From Theobroma cacao (Eukaryota > Streptophyta > Magnoliopsida > Malvales > Malvaceae), in the NCBI RefSeq assembly GCF_000208745.1, contig NC_030852.1:28223433-28287432 (forward strand): a stretch of DNA of 64,000 nucleotides, written 5' to 3'. The translations under genes were made by a program, and so were the position numbers. The notes under the pieces were generated by a model. The model was not told the origin of the DNA. It worked only from the letters and a program-made list of their open reading frames with translations, and did no database searches. This document shows, piece by piece, positions 37,901 through 51,476 of this stretch. Numbering within the stretch: position 1 is the first letter of the stretch; each line of letters starts with the position of its first letter.

Positions 37901-40315
37901 CTTTTCTGATATGCAAGAACCTGCCAAAACCCTTGAAAATAAATGTTAAGTGCACCAAAGAACTTCAACTACTTATGCAGTGTGAATAAAAGCTTTAGTA
38001 ATTACATAAAAGAGCCAATCTCAAATATCTTACCTGGCTACCAAACATTGACATTTGACGCTTTTCCCCACAAAAGGATCTTACCTACGACAACCAAAGT
38101 TATAATTTTAATCAAGCCTACATCAAAGCTTTACTCACACCTTTATCTTGAAGTAAAACAAAGATATCAAGTGATTGGCATTGTCAGATTTTGGAGTTCA
38201 AGAAAATCAAATTTCCATCAGGAGATGTAGCGATAAGTAGGTAGGTGGACATAGCATTTTAAGAACATACAGTTCGAATTGCAGAAAATGTTTCTGTCAC
38301 ACAGTCAGACATTGAAGCTTGGGCCAATCCATGAGCTCTAAACACAGGTACAGTTGATCGCTTGTATAAAGCTTGAAAGAATAATCATCATCATCAGAAG
38401 CAGAAAAAAAAAAGACATGAACTTGCATAAGTATGACACATTTCAAAAGGGGAGTAAAATGAGCATGAAGGAATAATCATTAACAGATCAAATTTAGACA
38501 GTGTCAGAAGAAACAGGGTTTAAGGAAGAAAAGTGTATATACACATTTGTGAACATGACAAATAGACAATAGTTGAAGAAATGCCAAACTTGCAACTAGC
38601 CTACAAAATAAAACTCTTCAAACCATTGACATGCCCACCTTCAACAGCAAATTTGGTGAGGGAAGTATCACAAAGTTTTGGCAGTAGGTCTAGTATCTAT
38701 TCTTGTGTGATACATAGAAAGTTTAGGTTATGGAAACACATAAACAACCATGAATCTGACACTGTGAGACTCCCAACAAGTATTAAACACTACAAAGTAA
38801 CATAGAGGATAAAGACAACTCCTACATCACTTTTATGATAAAGATAAATTCAAACAAGGAATAACCTGCTAAATAAACAAACTTTCCAAAGAGAAAGAAT
38901 TTACCAACTGAAACGGACACAAAAAGCATCAACAGGCCCAGAATTGGGGCTAGTTGGGGAGATAGAGCAAACAGTATGCATATTGTCCCAACAACCTACA
39001 ACAACATAAAATACTCGGGTTGAAATGAAATGATCAATACAATCATAAAAGATGCTTTGCGTTGAATCACACATGCATAAATCCTAGAAATACAAAGGTA
39101 AACATAGTGTTTTTAAGCGACTAGTCTCAACTATCAATGGCATTCAAGATTCAAACAATTCTGCTAAAATTGTTTTTGAAGTCCAGGAACTTTAAACTAA
39201 ATTCAAGTCAAAGAAGAATAAAGTTGGCCAGAGTCGAAGATAATTCAAACTACATTCTTAATTTTAGGCAACATCTAGCTCACGTTTGCTTTAGTATAGA
39301 GTGGCTTGCCTCAGAAAGTGCCCTGAACCCGCGATCCCTTGAAATGTTCTCGCTGACAACATCTTTTAAAGAACCCAAATCAGATGTCAACAAACCACTG
39401 AGCTCACCAACCTATAAGAAGCAAAACACTAGACTTTGACAAAAAGCCACTAACCAAAAAAAAAAAAACTATTTTCTTTACCATTCACAAACCTTGTATC
39501 GATCAAAAAACTCCGCCTGCATAGACAAAGACAAAAGTACAATTAGAAAAAGTAATACTACAATTTAAATATCAAATCCATTGAGAAGATAGTGAAAAAT
39601 AATCATAAGTTACATACCTTTTGAATCAAAACTCTTCTAAAAATCTGAGCTCGAAGTGTTGACATAACCTTCTCCCATATGGTATTCATATTTACGACAA
39701 AAATAACTGTGAAAATGGGCTCCAATGAGTATAAAAGCCCAACTTTGCTAAGCAGCTTCCATAACGGCTCGGGTCTGGCGCCTATAAGCACTTCGAAGAA
39801 TCGTCCTATACATTTCCTTGATCTTAATTAGCATAAAAATCTTTTAATTTGTTAACTTAACATCAGCAAAGATATCCCTTACCAGAAAATATGGGCATTG
39901 AGAGAGTACACGTGGTGCAGCCAATGAGAGCCAACACCGAGACGCTGATTCTGAGCTTGTGCCGAACCAGAAGACCCCATAGTAGCCTCCGACTGATCAA
40001 GTTCGGCGGCTCAGCTTTCTCGATATCCGGATCCGGCTCGTCGACTTTCGGGTCAGGCTCGCTCACGATCGGAGGCCCGGCGATGTAAGCGCGAGATACT
40101 GGACTCGAGACGTTCAGTCGTCTGGATTTTGTTGTTGTGGGGAGAGAAATTGGCGGGAAAGTACATGATTGGTGGAGAGGGGAATTTTGAGAGAGACTGA
40201 GCTTGAGCTTGAGCTTGAGCTTGAGCTTGCGCGCGTGGCATGTGCTACTGGAGAAGCGCGTCGGGTTGAGATGGTGAAGGAGAGGCACGGTTATTGAGGT
40301 GGAGGCAGTGGCCAT
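34946..40315 (-). CDS. ABCB28: plastid ABC transporter B family half-transporter (ABCB28-like)
   Basis: Sixteen coding exons on the minus strand: 40315-39883, 39805-39618, 39516-39493, 39411-39310, 38995-38905, 38371-38271, 38084-38034, 37920-37792, 37619-37557, 37477-37198, 36794-36646, 36579-36490, 35865-35731, 35651-35595, 35457-35401 and 35182-34946. They join in frame to 728 residues. The N-terminus is a chloroplast-type transit peptide containing five Lys-Leu pairs. A TAP-like transmembrane domain follows, with [13 protein letters not shown] and [12 protein letters not shown]. The nucleotide-binding domain has Walker [10 protein letters not shown], a Q-loop VNQEPVLFS, signature LSGGQRQ, Walker B ILILDEATSALDA and switch His in IAHRLSTVQ. 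As a half-transporter it must dimerise, probably in the plastid envelope. The substrate is unknown. Exon 3 is only 24 nt long, and intron 4 begins with GC. Confidence 0.93.
40201..40230. repeat. hexanucleotide repeat in the ABCB28 transit peptide
   Basis: Five copies of gcttga (the last as gcttgc) encode alternating Lys-Leu on the minus strand, near residue 33 of the transit peptide. Unit number could vary without shifting frame. Confidence 0.85.
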
Positions 40316-40904
40316 GGACACATGAATAGAAAAGAAAAGAGAGAGAGAGAGAGAGAGAGATAATTTTGATTTTTTGAGAATTTTTGTCCAAATTCTTGGT
40401 TTAATTCGCCAACGGTTCTAGCACGTATTTTTCACGTGGAAGTAACTGCTTTGGTAGAAAATAAACGGCGACGTTTAAAAATGGTCAATGCCAGGGGCAT
40501 AAGCATCATCATGGTGGAACTCGGATGTCATTTTGGTAAAATTATACTGCATCTCATATCCACGTGTCATACGATGGATCGCTACTGAGATCAGCTCTTC
40601 ACGGGATTCTGGTCGCTGCCCCCATCACGGTCACGATTCTCCATAAAAAAACACACAAAACTCGACGATTCCTTGCCTCTACCCCTGAAAACTGACTCAC
40701 CTCTGTCCCTTTCTTTCTGTACTGAGTTCGTTTTACCAGCTCAACTCGGTTCTTCAAATCGAACTCTTTCACTTTCTCTCTCTCTTTTCCACTCCATGGG
40801 ACAGAATCCACCACGTCAGATCCGGAACCTCAATCAGGAATCCTTTATTCTGTAGAAAAAAATCACGAATCATTTTTTTCTCTGTTGACTTTTATTTTTT
40901 GGCC
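40316..40904. promoter_or_regulatory. compact bidirectional promoter of ABCB28-like and PGAP3-like genes
   Basis: Only 589 bp separate the two divergent start codons. The ABCB28 side carries a (GA)n tract at about 40340-40361 (CT in its leader). Two G-box/ABRE-like CACGTG motifs lie at 40433-40438 and 40561-40566, the second within CCACGTGTC. A pyrimidine-rich stretch at about 40765-40795 belongs to the PGAP3 leader. Light- or ABA-linked control is possible but not shown. Confidence 0.6.
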
Positions 40905-43446
40905 ATGAATCGAATGGCTCCCTGCGGTTTGATTCTGCTCTTTTTTGCGCTTTCCTTTCTCGTACCTTCACTTGACGCCAGTGAAGGTGATGCTGATCCG
41001 ATTTACAAGTAAGTTCGCTCGATTTCCTTCTCTCGATTCGCTCTATATTTGCTTTTCTTAATTCTATTCGCACGAAAATTGGCAGCTTGATAAAAAAATA
41101 ATTTTAGTTCTTTAATTATGTTTGTACTGTTTGATAGAAAAAGCTGCTGTTTTATCTTATTAATTTATTTTCTTTGAAGGAAAAATTGGATGAAAAGTTT
41201 ATTGGTGGATTTATTTGGAGATGCAAAAGCTATGTTTTAGGGTGTTTAAATTTACTTTGATAAAATTTTGTAAGTAATGGTACTAAAATTAGTATTTTTC
41301 TTGTAATAAATAAGAGTTTTATGATGTTTGAAATTGCTATATTTAGAATATTTCTTTTTTTGCTTATTTTTTATGACCTTATCTTTTCGCGGCAATTTAA
41401 CTTGATTGTGATTCTCTTGAGGTTGTTTCGATTGTTCTTAAGCGGTTTGTTCATTTATTAGGGCTTGTTTGGAGGATTGTGAGAAAAGTGGGTGCGTGGG
41501 GGAAACGTGCTTTCAACACTGTAAATTCTCATCTGATGGGAAACCAATTGATGGGCCATGGTATTTACAAGAGCCCCTTTATCAGAAATGGAAGCAGTGG
41601 GACTGTCGTACAGATTGTCGATACCACTGTATGCTTGCTAGAGAGGAGCAAAGAGGGAACCTCGGTGACAAACCGGTCAAATATCATGGAAAATGGCCTT
41701 TTCGACGTGTCTATGGGATTCAGGTTCTTAGTTTATCACCTTTATATCATTTTTATGTTGTTTTTAGATTGTTGTTCTTGTAGTGATATTCGGTTCACAT
41801 GTTTTCAGGAGCCTGTTGCTGTAGCTTTCTCTGCACTAAGTCTTGCAATACAGTTTCATGGTTGGATCTCCTTTTTTATCCTTCTGTATTATAAGTTGCC
41901 TTTGAGGCCTAATAAAAGGACTTATTACGAGTTTACTGGCTTGTGGCACATCTATGGAGTCCTGGCAATGAACTTCTGGTTCTGGAGTGCTGTTTTTCAC
42001 AGTCGGTAAGCAGTCCTCTTTATGTTCATTCAACCAGTTATCTCAAAGCATCTCCTTTATTGTAGTTCTAGAGTAACTTTAAAATAGGGTTCAATGTTCC
42101 TTCCTGATGTCACAACTCTTTTTCTTTTTTTGGCCAACCTGATGTCAAGTCAAAGAATCGATTTGGTGACATTTCATAAATTGCACTGAAACAATGAGGA
42201 GAAATTCTTATACCAGAGCCTGGTCAAGTTCTTAGTCATGTAAACACTTTTTGATGCTTTCCAGAAAATAATTTGAGCAAAAGGGTTTTGACATGTGATT
42301 CAGCATAGCATTTATAGCGTTCTCACTGGCAACAATGATTTCCAATGTCCATATAGAAGATGAGTCAGTCATGATGTCATAGCGGTAACAAATAATCACT
42401 ATATCTCTGAAAAACAGAAATACGATATAATCAGATGGTTGTTCTTTCAGCAGAATATTCTTGTACTCATTGTATAATGTTGTTGAATTTTTTTACTATT
42501 TTGATTTTATCTTATGTGGAGTTCTCTAACTTAATTAACCATAGAGATGTTGAGTTGACAGAGAAGCTAGATTATTCATCTGCTGTTGCATTAGTTGGGT
42601 TTAGTCTTATTTTATCAATACTACGGGCATTTGATGTGAGAGATGAAGCTTCAAGAGTCATGGTTGCTGGTCCACTGATAGCATTTGTGACAACACACAT
42701 CTTGTATCTGAACTTCTACAAACTTGATTATGGTAATTCTTTCTTTATTAATCTCTTTGCACAAAACAAGATTTTCAACATTAAACATCGTTAGCCTCTA
42801 GACTTGGGCCTTGTGTACAATTTTATTCTGCAATTTTATGTACTTGCAACATATTGTAGACTATAAATTGAGACTGTTGGAGCAGTGGTTCAGTTTGGTA
42901 TTTTCTTTCCGAAGTGCTCACTCAATTCAAAATGGCCTTGTCTGATAGCTACTTGGGATCTCCTGAACTTTCTGTCAAAATGTCTTCACCTATCTCTTGT
43001 GCTGAGTTATTCTTTCATCATAAATACTCTTCCAGTTATAGCTCAATCATTTTATCGGTTTTGTCATAACTATATTTCATTCTTTTTGAAATGAACACTA
43101 ATGATGATTGTCAGCTATCATTTGGTTCATGTTGCATTACAAGTCAAATTTTTTTGCAGGTCTAAATATGAAAGTATGTATGGCTATGGGGGTAGCTCAA
43201 CTTCTCATCTGGGGAGTTTGGGCTGGTGTAACCAGCCATCCATCTCGCTGGAAGGTTTGGCTGTTTGTTGTGGGAGGAAGCCTTGCTGTGCTTTTGGAAA
43301 TATATGAATTCCCACCTTATAGGGGGTTTGTTGATGCTCATGCCCTCTGGCATGCTGCTAGTATCCCGCTTACTTACATTTGCTGGAGCTTTGTCAGGGA
43401 CGATGCTGAGTTCAGGACCACAACCCTCCTTAAGAAAATAAAGTGA
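40905..43446 (+). CDS. PGAP3: PGAP3/Per1-like GPI-anchor lipid remodelling protein
   Basis: Five coding exons: 40905-41008, 41462-41723, 41809-42005, 42545-42732 and 43160-43446, giving 345 residues. A signal peptide (GLILLFFALSFLVPS, ending near residue 25) is followed by a Cys-rich lumenal domain with paired Cys motifs (CLEDCEKSGCVGETCFQHC and WDCRTDCRYHCM). About seven hydrophobic segments follow, with the conserved EFTGLWHIYGVLAMNFWFWS and DAHALWHAASIPLTY segments. The His residues in these are thought to be catalytic in the CREST superfamily. Per1 in yeast and PGAP3 in animals remove the unsaturated acyl chain from GPI anchors in the ER or Golgi. Arabidopsis homologues are At5g62130 and At1g16560. 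Two ATGs lie close together (40905 and 40914), and the first was chosen. Confidence 0.92.
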
Positions 43447-44557
43447 TATTTCTTTAATGGAACGCATGCACTAACCGGCTGGTGAAATCTGTCAAGTAAC
43501 CAAACTCACCCGTGATCAAGCTCACCTGTGCATGAAACATCAATGGCTCCTCTGTGTCTCTGCGTTTTTTTCTAGAATGCTTAACATGGCCGGACTCTTT
43601 CGCATTTTGTTTGCTGATGGTTGAAAATTTCTTCGCAATGCAAAGATATGCACTGTAATTGAAGTCCAATTTTTTAGAATCTCGTCTTTGTTTTTTTCGT
43701 GATGATCGGTACATATTCACAAAGGCAATCCAATCTCAATGTAAATTTGTGGTATCTTTCAATCAGGCATGTTTTACTTGCATTGCTTGATCAGTCAGTG
43801 TTTGTAGGGAACGATGTCACTTGTAAGCATTCTTGTCATTTTACAATGAATTTAGTTTTGTCTCCTGTTGTGCAAAGAATTTTAAACCAGATTGAAGCCA
43901 AGACATACAGGAGATAAGGCCCCGAGATGCTGAGAAGCCCATTTGTTTAAACCTTACTATAATTGGGCAAAGCTTAGCTTGGACTTAAAAAGCCTCGGGC
44001 TATTTACAGCGGAATGCTCAGATTTGGTGGCATTCTGAAATTAACATCTCCATTCCATAAAAGCTTCTAACCTCCAATTTTTTCACCTTTTTTCTTTTTT
44101 GGGTGTTCCATTATCTGCTTTAGTACAACTTGATTCCTGAGTTCCCTGACCCCACAATATCCACATTGGAGGGTCTCATAACCCTTTGTTGATGCTGGCG
44201 TCAGCTGCGGAAAATCTATTTCATCAAGTAAAAGATTTTGAAAAAGAAATCACATCCCAAATGTTGGATAACCAAACTGCCCCTATATTAGTATACCCTT
44301 GCATTCTCATTGAATCGATCAAGTCAACCAAATACCTAAGACCATTGTCAATGAAAAATCTTTCGAATCAGTGTGATACAACTTACAAGCTAGAGCGCTC
44401 GTGTGTGCTTACCTTGTAGGAGAATTTTAAGAGAACTACAAATATACATCATCCGTACTAGCCCCAAAAATTTCGAGTACGGAAACAATTGGTGCAACCA
44501 ACCATCAGCCAAGGCACGCTGTATAACTCATGCCTGTATACTTAAATTGAAGTAATT
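43447..44557. other. tail-to-tail spacer
   Basis: 3' regions of PGAP3 (+) and the CBF gene (-). Several short open frames occur but none resembles a protein family. Confidence 0.5.
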
Positions 44558-45247
44558 TTAAATGGAATGACTCCATAGGGGTACATAATCATCAGCAGCA
44601 TCGTATTCTTCTTCATCCCCATTATACCCACAACGAGGAGGTGACAGCAACATCCCTGCCGCCATGTTTGCCAAAAACCTCGGTGTCCCAAATATCGCCT
44701 CCTCGTCCAAATAAAACCCATTTTCAGATTCTGTCATCTTCTCCGCCTCCGTGTTTTCTGCTCTCTTTGCATCATATCCAGAGTTCCCATCCGAATGCTC
44801 AGCCGATCGAAATGCCTCCGCCGCCTCTGCCGCCGCCTTCTGAATATCCTTAGGATCCCTAGAAGCCGGAACTGGAAGCCTCCAAGCGGAGTCCGCAAAG
44901 TTCAGACAAGCCGACCTTCCCCTCAGGGCTATCGCCGCCACGTCGTGTGCGCGCGCCGCCATCTCCGCAGTGGGAAAAGTCCCCAGCCAAATCCTCGATT
45001 TCTTGTTTGGCTCCCTCACTTCACAAACCCACTTCCCGGAGTTCCTCCGGCGAACTCCACGGTACACAGGGTGCCGAGTCTCCCGGAACTTCTTCCTCCC
45101 TGCTCTCTTCTTCGGATAACTCGAAGCTAGCATCACATCCTCATCGGAGAAATTCGCCGGTCGACCATTCACACTTCCACTATCGGAAATCGGCGAGGAA
45201 ACGGACCCAGAATCCAGCATCTCATAATCCTGAGCAAAAAAATCCAT
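44558..45247 (-). CDS. CBF4: CBF/DREB1 AP2-domain transcription factor
   Basis: Intronless, 229 residues. The AP2 domain starts at [20 protein letters not shown] and includes the DREB-type Val and Glu that contact the CRT/DRE element (core CCGAC). It is bracketed by the two CBF signatures: [16 protein letters not shown] before it and DSAWR after it. These separate CBF/DREB1 from other DREB proteins. The C-terminus is acidic ([32 protein letters not shown]) and ends LWSHSI, in place of the usual LWSY. CBF proteins activate cold- and drought-responsive genes in the nucleus. The 5' leader is about 200 bp. Neighbours (ABCB28, ZFWD, SDH, ERF025-like) agree with the CBF locus of Arabidopsis. The symbol CBF4 is used by position and single-copy state, not by proven orthology. 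Confidence 0.93.
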   Translation of the reverse strand: MDFFAQDYEMLDSGSVSSPISDSGSVNGRPANFSDEDVMLASSYPKKRAGRKKFRETRHPVYRGVRRRNSGKWVCEVREPNKKSRIWLGTFPTAEMAARAHDVAAIALRGRSACLNFADSAWRLPVPASRDPKDIQKAAAEAAEAFRSAEHSDGNSGYDAKRAENTEAEKMTESENGFYLDEEAIFGTPRFLANMAAGMLLSPPRCGYNGDEEEYDAADDYVPLWSHSI

Positions 45248-45488
45248 TTCTGAAATGAGGAATAAAACAGTAGTAACACTTGGAACTTCTAGTTGAGCAA
45301 CGTTTGACTGTGAGTATTTGAAGTGAAGTTTGAAAGTGAACTTTCAGCTGAGCAAAGGTAAACAAAAGCTTCTTAAGTTATAGGAAATGATTAGCTTTTT
45401 GGACTTGAGAATTTGTAAGTACTAAGAAACTGATGAGCTTTGCTTCACTGATTGAGTGAATTAGAATTTAGAAGTGTGAAATGGCGTG

Positions 45489-45496
45489 TTATATAA
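45489..45496 (-). promoter_or_regulatory. TATA box of the CBF gene
   Basis: The minus strand reads ttatataa within acatttatataacacgcc, about 245 bp upstream of the ATG. This places transcription start near 45460. The adjacent ACACGCC resembles the CGCG/CGTG core bound by CAMTA factors, known activators of CBF genes, but this is only a motif match. Confidence 0.55.
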
Positions 45497-48400
45497 ATGT
45501 AGTTCTCCGGATGGTCTAGAAATTGACCTTCTTTACAGAACAAAAAAAGGGAGGCGGACACGGAAAGTGAAGAGGATCCAGGCTGTGGCTTGTGGGGTAG
45601 GGGGGGGGGGTGGGGATCCACGCTTTGAACATAGTTTTCGCGATAAGAAGGATTCTAAAAGAGTAGGTCTAGGTTTCGTAGCCAGCTGTCTGTTTTTCAC
45701 AACTAGGGGACGACACGTAGGATATTTGACTAGTCGGGTTTTCGATTTTTAATGTTGAGAGAATGTATCTGTACCTGTACCTGTCGGAGTCAAAGGGGTC
45801 AGCTTCAGTATTATCTGTTGGATTTTGAGTAGACAATTTACTCGCCCGATTTCCTTCCCCTGCGACCCTCGACTTCGTAAAAGTTTGATCTTTTAATACT
45901 TCAATTCATACAAATGTTTGAGTTTGAGGGACTTTTTTCTGTAGGTATATAGTATATTATTTTTTTTGTCTTCTTAAATTATAACATGTTCACAAATATT
46001 TTGTTATATGAATATGATTCCTAATTAACAAAATTTGTAATCAAAATATATAGCATGTAAATCCGGATAGTAAGTTAAAATTGAGTTTGTCTGTTTTCCA
46101 TTTATTCAGTAAATAAATTGAATTTATTTTTGTCAATGAGAACAGAATAAAGTATATATGCATGTACTTAATGGTAAGCACATGGTCTTTGAGCATTTGC
46201 TAAAACTTCTTCAACATGCAAGCAAACTTTTTTTTTGTTAAATGTTGTTCAAGTTACAAATTATCATAACTTCAAGTGTAGACTATGTCAATCATGAATT
46301 GTTAAGATTTGTATACAAAAGGAATGTCAAACCTTTTTAACACAACCAACCTATTATTTGAATTCACCTTGACCTCATCTTAGTTATTGTATCACAAATG
46401 ATAATTAGACTTAACGATTTTGTATATGACATATGAAATTAAGTTGATTTGGATTTAGAGTAGTTAGGTTCGCGTATCAACTTTATCGACACATTAATTT
46501 CATGTCAAACTTCCTTAATTAACTCATTTAAGACCTGTTAAATTTGTTTTAATCATGTTACTATATCGATTCGTATAATTTGTTTACTTATTTAGTTAAT
46601 TGATTTAACATGTCGATCGTTTACCCATTGTGATTTATATAAATAACTCATATGCATTTTATCAAATGATATTAATAAATTATTTTTATTTTACAAATAG
46701 GTTTTGTGGTATACAAATGATGTTACAGTGGCAAAAGAGCCTTCAATTTTAGCTTTTGGTGTTTTATTATATTGATGGACTATGGATATTCTTTGAATTT
46801 TATTATGGTTTTCTTATGTTGATGTTGGATTATATTATACTTATGTTGATGTTGATGCTTGATGGATATTATTATTCTGTTATTATTGTTTAACAATTTT
46901 TAGTTTTAATTTTGAATAACAAATTTATATTTTGTCCATATATATGTTAAAATTAAATTATTAATAAAAAATATTTTAATATAATTGTGTTATCATGTTA
47001 ATTGGTTAATATTTAAATGAGTTATCAATCGTATAGTATCATATAAAATTTAAACGAGTCTTTTAATAAATATGTTAAGTATGACATGTACTATTACATA
47101 TTTAATAAACATATCCATATGCTTTTAAAAAAATATAAAATACATATATTTATATAGTTTCCAAAAAAAATACATATTTATATAAATTTTTATGACCTTT
47201 ACTCATTTAAATTGATCGTGTTATACTAGTATTTACTTATATAATTATTAATTTTTTATTTTAAAAGATACTATTATTTTTTAAAATTTATATTGAATGA
47301 TACAATTAAAATATGCGAATAAAAATTGTTAAGTTTAATTACAACAACTTTTCTTATTTGTAAAATATTTGTTATTTAATCTCAAAATTTGAAAGTACTC
47401 AAGTATATTGCCTAAAAATTAATAATTAATATTTGGTTTAAGCAAAATCATAATAGTAGTTTAAAATTTTTAATTAAAATTAGACATGTCTTAATAATTT
47501 ATAGAAGTTATACTGAATAAAAAAAGATTTAAAAATCATCAAACCATGGATAATTTTTTTAGGTGCAATTTGTTTTTTAAAAAAGGGTGGATATATTTAA
47601 ATCTTAATCAAATAAAGTTTTAGGAAAGATATTGTTGGACAGTTTCATGGAAACTTAACGGAGCATGGGGAACAGATGGTGGAAAGAATGAGGTGGCAAG
47701 TTGGTAAGCAGTAGTGGAACGACGCAAAGGAACCCTTTCCAGAGTGACGTCACACGCTTTCCAACACACGGTTGACAGTTAAATCCTTTCCAACTGCCAT
47801 TTTCCACTATTGGACAAAATCACACAAAGGGCGGTGGTGTGTTTGAGGCCTTGAGCTAGTAGTTTTTTGCCGCGTAACAGCGCGTGGACCACGTGGACCA
47901 AACCCTCCCCTCTAGGCGCCTAGTCTTCTCTCCCTTTCTGGGGCCACGAAGATTCGGCTCTTTATTTTCAATTTGGATTTTGTTTCCCACTTTAATTACA
48001 GTGGATCATGGAACTGTAAAAGGATGTTGGTGACGAAAGTGAGACAGTCCACGTCACCCAGAAAATCAATCCGTAGTAGTACGAATACAATGGAATTTCG
48101 GATTTCCCAGCTAATTCCGTGTGCCGAGACTTGTTCTTTGTCCTTGTCTTCAATTTTTAATCTCTTGGAAATGTTATTTTCGTGGCAAACCCAAGCGCCC
48201 CCAAGTGGCTGGCTTGCTGCTGGAGGCCACCTGGAGACTGATTCGAATAGGAGCACGAGCCTGAAATTGATTTTATAAACTATCAGTCTATTGCAAATGG
48301 ACACGACATTTACCTTATCCGGAAAGTAGAGATGGCTTTTTCTGATGGGGGGGGGGGGGTGGTGACTTTGCCTTTCTTTCCTCGATGCTGTCCTGGATGT

Positions 48401-50490
48401 TGACCTGGACAAAACGGATAATTCGGGCATTTGGATATTAATTTCAGAAGAATAAAAGCTCTGGTGACCTGGTCAAGGAAGGTTTTGTACCAAAATGATT
48501 TAATCCTTAGATTAACTTTTTTCTTTTTGGTTCCAAAAATAGATAAGTAGGGATGGGGTTAGACCCATATCCTCAAATTCAATGACTGGATTTTGCATTT
48601 CATTAGGATTTAGGCCTACAAGTACTTAACAAACTACCAGGCCAAGTAACGTTTTAATTTCACAGGAGACACTATATTAAAACTTAACCTCACATATATT
48701 TTTTGTGTAAACATACATTAAACCATGTTATATATTTTCATACAATCTATTTTTTAGTTTGACAAAATGAGTAGAATTTGCAAGTGTTCATCAGTTGGGT
48801 CTTTTGATGAAATTGCATACACTTATTTACAAACACAGACTTTTTAAATGGCAAAATTCATTATATTGATAAAATGTAATATTTTTAAATTTTTAATTAA
48901 TTTAAATTATTTATAAATACATAATAAATAATGTAATAACTTGAATTGGGCTGGACCACACTTATAGGTCCTTGCCCGTGTTAGGCTTGAGAAGGGGGGC
49001 TCTGCTTGCAGCCCTTGGTCCATGGATAGGGTCTATCAATTTACACCAATATTTGATAACTTAAATACTAAGGTAATTCAAGAGCAGAGGCCCACATAAT
49101 ATTTAGGCGATTATATTTCAAATCTGATAAATTTTATGAGCATTAAGTGCTACCCCACTCGACCTGACATGACAATTTATTTTATTTTATTGATATTGTA
49201 AAACTTTACAAAAACTAATAATTATAATAATATGCATAGATATTAGGACTATTGAGTGGGGCTGGATTTGAGAGATGAAGGCCAATGTCGTTCCAACATC
49301 TTTTCTTTTTTCATTAAGCCTTTGAATAGCTAAACTGACATTATTAATATAACCTTGACTAATGAACACCTACTTGATACCTCGATCATGCAAATTTTTG
49401 TATCGGGCAGTAATCATTGATTCTTTTTTTATTATTTTAATTGTCAAGACGAGGATAAATCCCTTAAAATGTAGGGAAATGGATTGGAAGTGTCCTTAAA
49501 CTCTCGTCCTAATTTCCTTCTCCAACCTTAGTTAAGGGGTACTTAAGTCATTAAAACAGAGGGTTTGATTAATGGGTGTTTAAGGTTAGTTAAAATTTTC
49601 TTTTAAGAAATATTTTTATTTAATGCTTTATTTTTACCAAATTCAAAAATAGATAATACATTAATTATAAGAATTTTTTTTTATAAACATCATCTTAATA
49701 AGTACCTATAAACACTCTTTAACATTTTACTAAAACAAATTAACTCAGTGGCCTGCAATAACCATGTATAGGTAAAATAAAAACTTCGAATTTAAGGACA
49801 TTAATTTGTTGGGTTTGATCAGGTTGGTTTACAATTTATTGAAAAAAAAAGTTACATATCGTGACCCATAATATGTACTTAGAGTGGTTCTCCTTTGTCA
49901 TTATATTATATGTTAATTAATGAACATGATAATTATTAAATACATATATGTCTTCCATAAAAATGAGAACGTCGAAATCTCTTCGAGAATGTGGGTAATT
50001 ATTAGTCCTCTTTTGCCCCTATGTTTATTTTAAAAAATTCACATTGTTTACAACTCTAAATAAAAGTAACTATATATTCATTCGTACGTAGCCAAAGACA
50101 AGAATTTAGTTATTCATTGCCTTTAAAGAAGTTTGAAGTTCAAATTTCTTCATCCTATAAGTTTTCGTTTCAAGAAAAATTTCATTAGTGATCAATAGAT
50201 GAATTGGATAAAGGCAAACATAAGGTTGCATTCAGTTTACATCAGCATGCATCCTTTGAGGCAAATATTTCATAGTTCATGACTCCAAAGTCCTGATCCA
50301 ATTGATGTCAAATAATTTAGTTTTTTTTTTTAAATTTTTTTGACAAGTATAAAAATATATTTCATGACCTTAAATGATTACAAAAAACTATCATAAATCG
50401 ATATTGGAGCAAAGTAGCACACTGAGGGCAAAGCATCCCCTACAACGCTAATCTGCATAAATGAATATAAAAACAACCTATCCCAATTGT
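45497..50490. other. long AT-rich intergenic region
   Basis: About 5 kb without a recognisable gene. The proximal part is the CBF promoter. From 45.9 to 47.6 kb the sequence is extremely AT-rich, with fragments like those of degenerate plant transposons. A less AT-rich island with promoter-like motifs at 47640-48430 is described separately. Confidence 0.5.
47640..48430. other. promoter-like island without a recognised gene
   Basis: Composition changes from AT-rich to balanced. The palindrome TGACGTCA (47745-47752) and the G-box palindrome CCACGTGG (47889-47896) lie 145 bp apart, followed by a pyrimidine-rich stretch resembling a transcript leader. Both strands have open frames of 100-144 codons, but their translations lack any known domain. 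Confidence 0.3.
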
Positions 50491-50494
50491 GTCA

Positions 50495-51476
50495 AGGATC
50501 AAATTACACTTCTGGACTAAATGTTCAATTTGAGACCAAAATTTTTAGATTTTTATTAATTTAGGACCAAACATTTTAATTGTAATAATTAAGAGTCAAA
50601 CAGTTTCAGCTTTTTACAATTAAGAATTAAGGTGAGAGATGTCTAGCTTGTGTAGGACATGTGTATGACGTGAACATTGATTTGAATTTTTATCTCTACT
50701 TGGCAAGTGAATTAGATTTTTAGCAAACGACGCCATTTTGTCTATGCAAAAACGACTTTGTTTTCCTCTATTTGGTTACTCTCATCGGTTAAAATTTTTC
50801 ATTATTTTAATTTTTCCACCATCAATCCAAATTACCCACACTTTGCCTTTTTTCCTCTCCAATTGTTTCCCTTCTTCGTTGTCTCATTGACCAACTGGGT
50901 ATCTATCGTTGTGAACTTATTAGGCATCGTCTATTTGTGGGTTCTTATCGTCATTTGCTAAACCAGATACAGGTAGAGTAGTTTTGTCAGAAAGGTTTTT
51001 CTATCAAGTTAAAACAGTTCAAATTATGGCGTGGCGTATAATAACTTTTTTATCATGGTATGTAACAATTAAATTTTTCAATATAACGTGTAACAACTAT
51101 ATTTTTTAACATGACATGTAATAACTAAATTTTTAACATAACGTGTAATAATTAAATTTTCAACATGATATGTAACAATTAAAATTTCAACATGACATGT
51201 AACAATTAAAATTTCAACATAACATGTAATAATTATTTCCAATATAGTGTATAACAATTAAATTTTAGAATATGACGTGTAACACTATATTTTTCAAAGT
51301 TACCATGTTATCAGCTCACGTAATTTGTCATGTCATACGTTCCATCCACCTATCAACTTAGCCTTTAATTATAAAGAATCAAGAACTTTTGACTCTTAAT
51401 TGTTACAATTGAAATATTTGATCCTTAATTGAAAAAGTGCCTAAATTTTTAACCCTAATTTGAGTATTTAACCTTC
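50495..51476. mobile_element. non-autonomous element with long terminal inverted repeats
   Basis: The left arm (about 50495-50640) and the reverse complement of the right arm (about 51340-51476) align over some 130 bp. For example attgtaataattaagagtca in the left arm matches attgtaacaattaagagtca in the right. The 0.7-kb interior has no transposase ORF; it contains a segment around 50724-50760 (acgacgccattttg) and a minisatellite. Long inverted repeats with non-coding interiors fit MULE-derived elements. Exact ends and target duplication could not be fixed. Confidence 0.6.
51030..51300. repeat. minisatellite of 27-28 bp units
   Basis: About nine imperfect units of the form catgtaacaattaaaatttc plus aacatra follow one another, alternating between c(a/g)tgta and tatgta starts. 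The array forms part of the interior of the inverted-repeat element. Confidence 0.8.
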